A DNA stretch of 28,857 nt from contig CAZTMA010000058.1 in assembly GCA_964614645.1 (NCBI GenBank), positions 1-28,857 on the forward strand, read 5' to 3'. The translations under genes and the position numbers were made by a program. The notes under the pieces are model-generated. The model made no database searches, had not been told where the DNA came from, and saw only the letters and a list, made by a program, of their open reading frames with translations. This DNA comes from MWBF01 sp964614645 (lineage in GTDB: Bacteria > Chloroflexota > Anaerolineae > CG2-30-64-16). This document shows positions 8,485 to 14,739 of this stretch, one piece after another (positions within the stretch are counted from its first letter, which is position 1; each line of letters begins with the position of its first letter).

Positions 8485-9291
8485 TTACGTTTGGCTTCGA
8501 CTTGTCTGAGCAAGGAAGTGTATCAGCGCCTCGCTGACCGCGGCCGGCTGCTCCAGCGGGCTCAGATGTCCGGCACGGGGAATGATGACCACTCGCGCAT
8601 CGGGCATGGCTGCAGCCATCCTCTCCATGTCGGCAGGCGGGGTCAACGTATCTTCCGCGCCGCCGACGACCAGCACCGGCACGCCAATCTCCGGCAGCAG
8701 GGGCCGGCTGTCGCTGCGGTCGCGCAGGCCTCCGAGCGCGCCCACGATCCCCCCGACAGACTGCCCGGCCATGATGCGCCGCGCCTCATCCGCGATGCCC
8801 GGATCAGCCAGGCTGGTTGGAGCGAGGACGCGCGGCAGCATGTCCTCCGCAAAGGCCGCCGCACCGTCCGCCTGCACCTTGCGCATCGAGGCATCGCGGT
8901 TGGCGCGCGCGTCCTCGCTGTCCGGCTCAGCGCGCGTGTCGAGCAGGGTCAGCCCGCGCACCCGCGTGCGGTAACGCCGCCAGAAGGCAAACACCACATA
9001 GCCGCCCATGCTCAACCCGCCGATGACCGCGCGCTCCACGCCCACGTGATCCAGCAGAGCGGCCATGTCGTCGGCATGCTGCTCCATCGTATAGGGGCCG
9101 GACGGCGCCTCTGACCGGCCGTGCCCGCGCAGGTCAGGCACGATCACATGCGCCACTTCAGAGAGTGCGGCGATCTGGCCGCGCCACATCCGCCCGTCGA
9201 GCGGGAAGCCGTGAATCAGCAGCAGCGCAAGCGGGTTGCCGCGGCCATATTCCTCGTAAGCCAGCCGTATACCATTGATGTCACCAATCAT
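8485..9291 (-). CDS. Alpha/beta-fold hydrolase
   Basis: 268 residues from the ATG at 9291, chosen over the TTG six bases upstream because GAGGAG lies six bases before the ATG. The catalytic triad is visible: Ser94 in the nucleophile elbow GLSMGG (92-97), Asp214 in GGAEDTLTP, and His242 in AGHLSPLEQP. The oxyanion-hole motif HGFP is at 27-30. The size and the C-terminal GHLSPLEQP pattern are those of the esterase/haloperoxidase/3-oxoadipate enol-lactonase-like group. Substrate unknown, and the neighbours give no clue. A single-gene unit with its own promoter. Confidence 0.9.
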   Translation of the reverse strand: MIGDINGIRLAYEEYGRGNPLALLLIHGFPLDGRMWRGQIAALSEVAHVIVPDLRGHGRSEAPSGPYTMEQHADDMAALLDHVGVERAVIGGLSMGGYVVFAFWRRYRTRVRGLTLLDTRAEPDSEDARANRDASMRKVQADGAAAFAEDMLPRVLAPTSLADPGIADEARRIMAGQSVGGIVGALGGLRDRSDSRPLLPEIGVPVLVVGGAEDTLTPPADMERMAAAMPDARVVIIPRAGHLSPLEQPAAVSEALIHFLAQTSRSQT

Positions 9292-9311
9292 GCTCAACTC
9301 CTCTCCTCACC

Positions 9312-9340
9312 ATTGTAGCGGCCCGGGAGCCCTGTGACAA
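9312..9340 (-). promoter_or_regulatory. Promoter of the alpha/beta hydrolase gene
   Basis: Minus strand: TTGTCA (plus 9335-9340), a 17-nt spacer, TACAAT (plus 9312-9317). Five of six bases match consensus in each hexamer. The -35 overlaps the left arm of an inverted repeat. Confidence 0.65.
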
Positions 9341-9371
9341 ACAGCTTTCGCCGGGTGAAAAAACTGTCACA
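9333..9371. promoter_or_regulatory. TGTGACA/TGTCACA inverted repeat, possible operator
   Basis: TGTGACA (9333-9339) and TGTCACA (9365-9371) are perfect inverted 7-mers offset by 32 bp, about three helical turns. The left arm covers the -35 of the alpha/beta hydrolase promoter. It could bind a dimeric regulator at two half-sites or fold as the base of a hairpin. No regulator gene is adjacent. Confidence 0.4.
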
Positions 9372-9446
9372 CGAACTGACCGCGCCTTTCATCGCAGTTT
9401 CATAGGTCGGCGCGACTATTAGGACGCTTGTACGTATTATTGATTA

Positions 9447-9565
9447 GCTGAGGGCTTTCAGCACGGCATCGTAATGTTGTCTGTCAGAGACAAGCTGTAT
9501 CTTTCTGGCCTAAGGGCTGCGTTCCAGGAACTTTTAGGAGCTAACCGCCGTCATTGTGCTCGTGC
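9447..9565 (+). ncRNA. Candidate structured 5' leader RNA before the small ORF
   Basis: Several nested complementary segments lie just upstream of the 47-codon gene. GCTGA/TCAGC (9447-9451 with 9458-9462) forms a small hairpin. GCACG (9461-9465) pairs with CGTGC (9561-9565), and AATG (9473-9476) with CATT (9552-9555). These enclose TTGTCT/AGACAA (9477-9482 with 9488-9493) and CCTAA/TTAGG (9509-9513 with 9534-9538), the latter holding GTTC/GAAC. The first hairpin shares GC with the outer stem, so the two would be mutually exclusive. This looks like a multibranched leader or a small RNA, but it matches no riboswitch I recognise. Stems this short can occur by chance. Confidence 0.35.
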
Positions 9566-9588
9566 GATATCATTGATAGGAGAGACTC

Positions 9589-9732
9589 ATGGACATCCCG
9601 CTGCTCATCGCCATCCTTGCGATTCTGGCCTGGACGCTGCTGCCCCAGCTTGACCGGTACGCCGAAGCCGAGCACAGCCTGGACGGCAAGCCCTCTCCCT
9701 TGCAGAGGCTAGCCCGCTGGGTGAACAACTAA
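9589..9732 (+). CDS. 47-residue single-pass membrane microprotein, unknown function
   Basis: An ATG at 9589 is preceded by AGGAGAG (9578-9584), with good spacing, and the frame ends in TAA at 9730. The product begins MDIPLLIAILAILAWTLLPQ, giving one hydrophobic helix of about 16 residues. A polar tail of about 27 residues follows (LDRYAEAEHSLDGKPSPLQR, then LARWVNN). It has its own downstream hairpin and a strong intrinsic terminator, and a possibly structured leader, so it looks like a real monocistronic gene rather than a chance frame. I recognise no family. A role as a small regulatory subunit or membrane-stress peptide is speculation. Confidence 0.6.
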   Translation: MDIPLLIAILAILAWTLLPQLDRYAEAEHSLDGKPSPLQRLARWVNN

Positions 9733-9734
9733 AC

Positions 9735-9752
9735 GCGACGCAGAAGCGTCGC
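9735..9752 (+). other. Perfect 7-bp hairpin after the small ORF
   Basis: GCGACGC (9735-9741), AGAA tetraloop, GCGTCGC (9746-9752), three bases after the TAA. No T-run follows it, so it more likely stabilises the transcript 3' end or pauses polymerase before the terminator at 9775. Confidence 0.6.
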
Positions 9753-9774
9753 ATCTGATATAGGTTGTATTGTA

Positions 9775-9805
9775 GGGGGTGCTGCTCAGCCAGCGCCCCC
9801 TTTTT
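9775..9805 (+). terminator. Intrinsic (Rho-independent) terminator
   Basis: GGGGGTGCTG (9775-9784) pairs with CAGCGCCCCC (9791-9800) as a 10-bp stem with one G-T wobble and a 6-nt loop. It is followed directly by TTTTT (9801-9805). It terminates the small-ORF transcript ahead of korA. Confidence 0.88.
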
Positions 9806-9816
9806 GTTGCTCCGAA

Positions 9817-9869
9817 CCTGCACGCCATGGGATACCTGCGCCATGTCATGGTGAGATGCGCCGTGCAGG
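9817..9869 (+). other. Long-range stem upstream of korA
   Basis: CCTGCACG (9817-9824) pairs perfectly with CGTGCAGG (9862-9869). Inside, GCGC (9838-9841) pairs with GCGC (9858-9861), and the palindrome CCATGTCATGG lies at 9841-9851. It may be part of the korA leader or an operator region. I did not find a convincing korA promoter in this stretch. Confidence 0.35.
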
Positions 9870-9893
9870 GGTATCGTTGAATACATGGTCAGG

Positions 9894-9938
9894 AACCTGG
9901 TTTCTGAGGTGAAGCGAAGCTTCACACGAAACCGGGTT
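9894..9938. repeat. Two-tier stem-loop element just upstream of korA
   Basis: The outer stem AACCTGGTTTC (9894-9904) pairs with GAAACCGGGTT (9928-9938), 11 bp with one wobble. After a small internal loop, the inner stem GTGAAGC (9909-9915) pairs with GCTTCAC (9919-9925). It ends 18 nt before the korA ribosome binding site. Either an RNA control element of korAB or a dispersed palindromic repeat. Confidence 0.7.
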
Positions 9939-9970
9939 TCTCAATTTCAACTCAACGGAGAGTGCCTTTC

Positions 9971-11122
9971 ATGCGTGAGTTTATCGACGGTGCGACCGCT
10001 ATCGCGCGCGGCGCGCTGGATGCGGGCTGTAACTTCTTCGCCGGCTATCCCATCTCCCCCGCCACCCCCCTGCTGCTCCACATGGTGCGCGAGCTTCCCA
10101 AGTGCGGCGGCATCGCGATCCAGGCCGAAGACGAGATCGGCGCCCTCAGCATGTGCATCGGCGCGGCCATGACCGGCAAGCGCGTTCTGACGGCTACCTC
10201 CGGGCCCGGCATCAGCCTCTACAGCGAGAACACCGGCCTCGCCATCATGGGCGAAGCGCCGCTCGTCATCGTGGATGCGCAGCGCATGGGCCCCGCGACC
10301 GGCGGCGCAACCACGCCCGCGCAGGGGGATGTCCAGTTCGTTCGCTGGGGCGCCTCGGGCGGCTTCCCGGTGATTGCGCTGGCCCCATCCAACGTCGCAG
10401 AGTGCTACAGCCTGACCCGCCGCGCCTTCGACCTGGCCGAGCGCTTCCGCTGCCCCGTCTTCCTGCTCACCGACAAGGAAATATTCCAGTCCATGCACAC
10501 GGTCGAAGTGGACGCCTACGAGCAGCCACCCGTGCGCGGCCGCACGCTGGCCTCCGCAGGCGAGCCCTTCACGCCCTACCGTTTCGAACCGCTGGACGCA
10601 CCGCCACCCTTCAGCCCCATCGGCGGGGAGCACATCACCCGCTTCACCGGCTCCAGCCACGACGAGCAGGGCTTCCTGACCAAAGATCCGGCCAAAGTCG
10701 GGAGGCTGAACGAGCATCTGCGGCGCAAGATCGAAGACCACCGGGACGAAATCGAGCTTGTGCACGCCGACCTGGAACCCGGAGCCGCGACCTTGTTCAT
10801 TGCCTACGGCATCACGGCCCGCGGCCAGGCGGAAGCTGTGCGAGAGGCCCGTGCGGCCGGCCGGGCAGTCTCCGCGCTGACGCTGCAGACGCTCTGGCCC
10901 GTGCCCGAGGCGGCACTTCTGACCGCGGTCACCGGGATGCAGGATACGCTCCGCCGGATCGTCGTCGCGGAGCTGAATCTGGGCGAGTATCGCCGCGAGG
11001 TCGAGCGGGTCGTGTACCGCTGGGCCGCGCAAGGCCATCACGCCTCGCCGGAGATCGCGGGCATCAACCGGGTGGACGGGGAACTCATCACGCCGGGCCA
11101 ATTCCTGGAGGCCGTATGCTAG
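9971..11122 (+). CDS. korA: 2-oxoacid:ferredoxin oxidoreductase, alpha subunit
   Basis: 383 residues. ATG at 9971 preferred, with GGAGAG (9957-9962) eight bases upstream; the GTG at 9962 sits on that site. The protein carries domains I and II of the pyruvate/2-oxoglutarate:ferredoxin oxidoreductase family: GYPISPATP (25-33), QAEDEIGA (51-58) and TATSGPGISLYSE (74-86). With the beta subunit it oxidatively decarboxylates a 2-oxoacid to its acyl-CoA with reduction of ferredoxin. It lacks an N-terminal gamma domain, which instead appears at the C-terminus of the beta subunit here. Substrate (2-oxoglutarate is most usual for this layout) not proven. Overlaps korB by 7 nt. Confidence 0.92.
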   Translation: MREFIDGATAIARGALDAGCNFFAGYPISPATPLLLHMVRELPKCGGIAIQAEDEIGALSMCIGAAMTGKRVLTATSGPGISLYSENTGLAIMGEAPLVIVDAQRMGPATGGATTPAQGDVQFVRWGASGGFPVIALAPSNVAECYSLTRRAFDLAERFRCPVFLLTDKEIFQSMHTVEVDAYEQPPVRGRTLASAGEPFTPYRFEPLDAPPPFSPIGGEHITRFTGSSHDEQGFLTKDPAKVGRLNEHLRRKIEDHRDEIELVHADLEPGAATLFIAYGITARGQAEAVREARAAGRAVSALTLQTLWPVPEAALLTAVTGMQDTLRRIVVAELNLGEYRREVERVVYRWAAQGHHASPEIAGINRVDGELITPGQFLEAVC

Positions 11123-12429
11123 AGAGCTATCGCAATGCGCGCGACTATCCCTTCTGCCCCGGCTGCGGCCACAGCCTGATTCTCAATCACCTGAACACGG
11201 CCCTGGTCAGGCTCGGCCTGCCCCCGCACCGGGTCGTCATCGTGACCGATATCGGGTGCCAGGGGTTGGGTGACCAGTACTTCGTCACCCACGCGTTCCA
11301 TGGGCTGCACGGGCGGAGCGTGGCCTATGCCACCGGCATCAAGCTGGCCGACCCCGACCTGAAGGTCATCGTCCTCATCGGCGACGGCGGCACCGGCATC
11401 GGCGCAGCGCACTGGCTCAACGCCGCGCGGCGCAACATCGGCCTGACCGTGCTGGTGATGAACAACTTCAACTTCGGCATGACGGGCGGCGAACACAGCG
11501 TGACGACACCGGCAGGCGGCATCACGGCTACGACGCGCGGGGGCAACCTGGAGCGCCCACTGGACCTCTGCGCGACGGCCGCGGTCAACGGCGCGGGGTT
11601 CGTCTGGCGCGGGACGGCGTTCGACCGGGAGCTGCCCGATGCCATCGTCGACGCCGTGCAGAGCGAATGCTTCGCGCTGCTGGACATCTGGGAGCTGTGC
11701 ACCGCGTACTATGTGCCCAACAACACCTGGTCGCGCAAGGCGCTGCTAGAGACACGCGAGACGCTCGGCATGCCCGCGGGGCTGGTGCACCGGGAGGAGC
11801 GGCCCGAGTACGCGCGGTCGCTCAGCGCGGCCGGCGCGAGCCAGCGCGGCAGGCCGGCCCTGCGCCCCGCAGCGCTCGCGCCCCAGTTCACGTCGCCGCT
11901 CGACCGCGAGTTCAGGCTCGTCATCGCAGGCTCCGCCGGCGGCAAGGTGCGCTCCACCGCGCGCATGATCGGGGAGGCAGCCATCCTCTCCGGCCTGTGG
12001 GCCGCACAGCAGGATGACTATCCCGTGACCGTGCAGACCGGCCACAGCATCAGCGAGCTCATCTTCAGCCCGCGCGAAATCCTGTTCACCGGTATCTCCC
12101 GGCCGGATGCGCTGGTGCTCGTGACGGAGGACGGCCGGAGGGCCGCCGCGCGCTATCTGCGCGGCCTGACGCCGGAGAGCTGGCTGTTCACGACGCCGGA
12201 GTTTGCCGGGCTGGAGACGCCCACGCAGAAGGTCGTGATCGACTTCGAGGCGCTGGGGGTAAAGGGCAGTAGGAAAAACCTGGGCCTGCTGTTGAGCGCC
12301 GCGGCCCTGCGCCGGCTCAAGCTCTTCCCTATCGAGGCGTGTGAGATGGCCATCCGCCGCGGCCAGCGGGGAGACGTGGCTGAGGAGAATCTCGCGGCGG
12401 TGGCAGCGACTGCGCCGGCCCACGCATAA
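11116..12429 (+). CDS. korB: 2-oxoacid:ferredoxin oxidoreductase, beta subunit with fused gamma-like domain
   Basis: 437 residues, against about 290 for an ordinary KorB. Residues 1-270 are the TPP-binding beta subunit. The 4Fe-4S cysteines appear to be C14 and C17 (CPGCGHS), C48 (DIGCQG) and C195 (WELCTAYY). The TPP/Mg motif is GDGG (89-92) to NN (116-117), followed by FGMTGGEHS. From about residue 260, FRLVIAGSAGGKVRSTARMI marks a gamma (KorC/PorG-like) domain running to the end; its usual GxGGQG loop is altered to GSAGGKV. Together with KorA this makes a complete two-gene enzyme. ATG at 11116 lies inside the end of korA. The stop at 12429 is 18 nt from the convergent neighbour. Confidence 0.9.
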   Translation: MLESYRNARDYPFCPGCGHSLILNHLNTALVRLGLPPHRVVIVTDIGCQGLGDQYFVTHAFHGLHGRSVAYATGIKLADPDLKVIVLIGDGGTGIGAAHWLNAARRNIGLTVLVMNNFNFGMTGGEHSVTTPAGGITATTRGGNLERPLDLCATAAVNGAGFVWRGTAFDRELPDAIVDAVQSECFALLDIWELCTAYYVPNNTWSRKALLETRETLGMPAGLVHREERPEYARSLSAAGASQRGRPALRPAALAPQFTSPLDREFRLVIAGSAGGKVRSTARMIGEAAILSGLWAAQQDDYPVTVQTGHSISELIFSPREILFTGISRPDALVLVTEDGRRAAARYLRGLTPESWLFTTPEFAGLETPTQKVVIDFEALGVKGSRKNLGLLLSAAALRRLKLFPIEACEMAIRRGQRGDVAEENLAAVAATAPAHA

Positions 12430-12447
12430 CGCAGACCCTTTGAACGT

Positions 12448-13638
12448 CTACAGACTTCCCCCCGGCACATGCCCGGCCTTGATGGCCTGGACCTGCTCGG
12501 AGGTGAAGGGAGGCTCGAATAGCGTGGCGTCGAGGTGATAGGCGCGAAACAGATCCGCGATGAAGTGCATCCGGTCGGGCAGCCGGCCCCAGTCCAGCGC
12601 GCCGGTGCCTGCGGTGCTGTCGGGCGTCGGGTCGACCTGTTGCAGGAGCGCGGCCAGCTCTGCGAGCGCGATCTGCTGCAGCGGCAGCGGGAACTGCGCC
12701 TGCAGGTCCTGCCCCAGGCGCAGCAGCCGGCCGCGGGCCAGCCGCAGCGTCATCAGGTGTTCGGTGATGACCAGGTGGCCGAGCCGCTGGAGTTCCTCCG
12801 CCAGCCGGTCACGCGCCTGTAGCAGCGGCCCGGCCCGGCCGGCCAGCCGCAGCACGAACAGGCGCAGCCGTGCGGCCGGGTTGGGAAACAGCTCATCCAG
12901 CAGGCGTTTCCGCAGCGCAGCCGGGTCGTAGACAGGCGCATTGAGCGCACCCACAATATCGGGCTGCAGCCGCGTCTGCTCGTGGAAACCGATCTCGAGG
13001 TTGGCGAGCAGCAGCAGTTCCGCCCGCGCCTTAGCATCCGGCTCGGCCAGCGCGCGGTGATAGTGCGTAAACGACCGCTTCAGCCAGTCCTGGCCGTCGG
13101 GCGGATCGCCGGGCCGCAACCCGTCGCAGAAGGCGGCCAGCGCGCGGTCGTCCGGCGCACCGGCCTCGCACAGCGCGAGGAACCGCGCAAACTCGTAGCC
13201 GATCTCCTCAAACACCTTGACGTTGCCCGCGACAACAGCCTCGCTGGTGCGCTGGAACGCGGCCGCGGGATTGAGCGCCTCCCATAGCGCAGCCAGCGCA
13301 CCGCCCAGGCTGCGCGTTCCTCCCCCTCCGACAGGCGCACCCGCGGCGGCCAGCTCCTGAGTGGCCGCCGCCGCAGCGGCTGCGGCGGGAGCCGGGCCGT
13401 GCAGCAACTCCTCCAGGCCGCGGCGCAGGTCCTCCTTGCGGATGCTCTGCCCGGCCTGCTTCGACGCCCACGTCGCCACGGTACACCAGTTGGCGCCCGG
13501 CCCGGTCAGCTCCGCCAGCGCGCAGGCCAGCTCGTGGTAGGCCTGTGTGATGCGCAGGTTGCGCACGACCGGGTCAGCCAGCGCCGCGATGGCCCTGACT
13601 TCGCCGGGCGTGGGGGGAGGCACGCGCAAGACAGTCAT
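12448..13638 (-). CDS. Uncharacterised 396-residue protein
   Basis: I do not recognise the family. The start is taken as the ATG at 13638, 11 nt after the aldo/keto reductase stop; the longer frame to 13812 would run back into that gene. Visible features: an N-terminal region with motif-like composition (ITQAYHELACALAELTGPGA at 30-49, then NWCTVATWASKQAGQSIR), an Ala-rich linker at 82-105, and a mainly helical remainder. The stretch THYHRAL (191-197) together with NLEIGFHEQTRLQ (213-225) places several His and Glu residues as in helical metal-binding proteins, which is only a suggestion. No signal peptide or membrane segment. Probably co-transcribed with the aldo/keto reductase. Confidence 0.75.
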   Translation of the reverse strand: MTVLRVPPPTPGEVRAIAALADPVVRNLRITQAYHELACALAELTGPGANWCTVATWASKQAGQSIRKEDLRRGLEELLHGPAPAAAAAAAATQELAAAGAPVGGGGTRSLGGALAALWEALNPAAAFQRTSEAVVAGNVKVFEEIGYEFARFLALCEAGAPDDRALAAFCDGLRPGDPPDGQDWLKRSFTHYHRALAEPDAKARAELLLLANLEIGFHEQTRLQPDIVGALNAPVYDPAALRKRLLDELFPNPAARLRLFVLRLAGRAGPLLQARDRLAEELQRLGHLVITEHLMTLRLARGRLLRLGQDLQAQFPLPLQQIALAELAALLQQVDPTPDSTAGTGALDWGRLPDRMHFIADLFRAYHLDATLFEPPFTSEQVQAIKAGHVPGGSL

Positions 13639-13649
13639 ACCTGTATCGA

Positions 13650-14624
13650 CTATTTCGCCAGCACCTGCGCACGCTCGGCAAGGTACTGCTCGATCTCCGC
13701 TACCTCGGCGGTCGTGAGCGTCCAATCGCCCGCAGGCACGATCTCCTCGATCTGCCGCGGCGCACGCGCGCCGACGATGGCCGATGTGACCTCCGGGCGG
13801 CGCAGGACCCACGCGACGGCAAGCTGGCCGAGCGTGCGGCCGTTGCGCTCCGCGATGGGGCGCAGCTTCTCGATGAGCGCGAGGTTGGCGCTCAGCTCAG
13901 GCTCGGTGAAGCGGCCCGCGCGCTTGCGCCAGTCGCCATCGGGCAGCGCAGCGATCTTCTCCGCCGTGTACTTGCCGGTCAGCAGGCCGGACCCCATGGG
14001 GCTGTACGCAACGACGCCGATGTCGTTGGCCGCGCAGTAGGCCAACAGTTCCTGTTCAACCTTCCGTTCCAGCATGTGATACGGTGGCTGGAGCGACGCG
14101 ACCGGGTGGATGGCCTGTGCGCGCTGGATCTGTGCCACGTTGAAGTTGGACACGCCCGCATAGCGAATCTTGCCCTCTTCGACCAGCTTCGCAATCTCCG
14201 TCCAGCCTTCTTCGATGTCCGGGTCGGGGTTCGGCCAGTGGATCTGGTACAGGTCGATGACATCCACGCCGAGCCGCTTGAGGCTGTTCTCCGCCTCCTG
14301 CCGCACGCTCCACGCCTTGAGCCGGTTGATGACCGAGCGCGTGCTGGGGTCGTCCCACGCCAGGCCGCATTTCGTCGCGACGATGACGCTGTCGCGGCGG
14401 CCCTTGATGGCCTTGCCGACCATCTCCTCCGAGTGGCCGAGCCCATACGCGGCCGCGGTATCGATCCAGTTGATGCCCAGGTCGAGCCCGCGCTGGATCG
14501 CCGCGATGGAGGCGTCGTCGTCCTGCGGCCCCCAGCCGAACGCCCACGGTCCGCCGACCGCCCACGCGCCGAACCCGACCGTGGTCAAGTGCAAGTCCGT
14601 GTAACCCAACTTCCGTGTCTGCAT
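13650..14624 (-). CDS. Aldo/keto reductase
   Basis: 324 residues in a TIM-barrel NADPH-dependent oxidoreductase. The catalytic tetrad is Asp55 and Tyr60 (WIDTAAAYGLGHSE), Lys85 (VATKCG) and His129 (YQIHWPNP). The cofactor-binding C-terminus has QLAVAWVLRRPEVTSAIVGA. Overall it resembles the YajO/GSP69/IolS-like general aldo/keto reductases of bacteria. The ATG at 14624 is preceded by AGAGGAGA at good spacing. Followed after 11 nt by the uncharacterised protein gene. A 30-bp inverted repeat lies directly upstream, between it and the rarA fusion gene. The physiological carbonyl substrate cannot be read from sequence. Confidence 0.94.
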   Translation of the reverse strand: MQTRKLGYTDLHLTTVGFGAWAVGGPWAFGWGPQDDDASIAAIQRGLDLGINWIDTAAAYGLGHSEEMVGKAIKGRRDSVIVATKCGLAWDDPSTRSVINRLKAWSVRQEAENSLKRLGVDVIDLYQIHWPNPDPDIEEGWTEIAKLVEEGKIRYAGVSNFNVAQIQRAQAIHPVASLQPPYHMLERKVEQELLAYCAANDIGVVAYSPMGSGLLTGKYTAEKIAALPDGDWRKRAGRFTEPELSANLALIEKLRPIAERNGRTLGQLAVAWVLRRPEVTSAIVGARAPRQIEEIVPAGDWTLTTAEVAEIEQYLAERAQVLAK

Positions 14625-14655
14625 GATGTCTCCTCTCCCTTTCGATAATTATCAC

Positions 14656-14739
14656 GGGGCAACGGATAGAAACTGATAAACGGATATAGGTTGTGGACCC
14701 ACTGCGCGCATCCGTTTATCCGTTCAAATCAGTTGCCCC
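14656..14739. repeat. 30-bp imperfect inverted repeat overlapping the rarA stop
   Basis: The arms are 14656-14685 and 14710-14739 with a 24-nt centre, and 25 of 30 positions pair. Each arm contains two short ACGGAT/ACTGAT-type units, and the mismatches fall where these units are swapped between arms. The right arm includes the TGA and last two to three codons of the rarA fusion gene. Could terminate rarA transcription or be a miniature palindromic element. There is no long T-run. Confidence 0.8.

Noticed and set aside
9447..9565. Known riboswitch (TPP, SAM, c-di-GMP) in the small-ORF leader
   Set aside because: None of the conserved core sequences of these classes could be found, so only an unassigned structured leader is proposed.
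9962..9970. GTG at 9962 as the korA start
   Set aside because: It overlaps the GGAGAG ribosome binding site that serves the ATG at 9971.
10102..11115. Long in-frame extension upstream of korB that would make a 775-aa protein
   Set aside because: The extension runs antiphase through korA, is Arg-rich like other GC-rich shadow frames, and KorB clearly begins at the ATG at 11116 with its CPGCGH motif soon after.
13639..13812. N-terminal extension of the 396-aa protein to 13812
   Set aside because: It would overlap the aldo/keto reductase gene by 163 nt and is Arg/Gly-rich shadow sequence. The ATG at 13638 fits the gap between the two genes.
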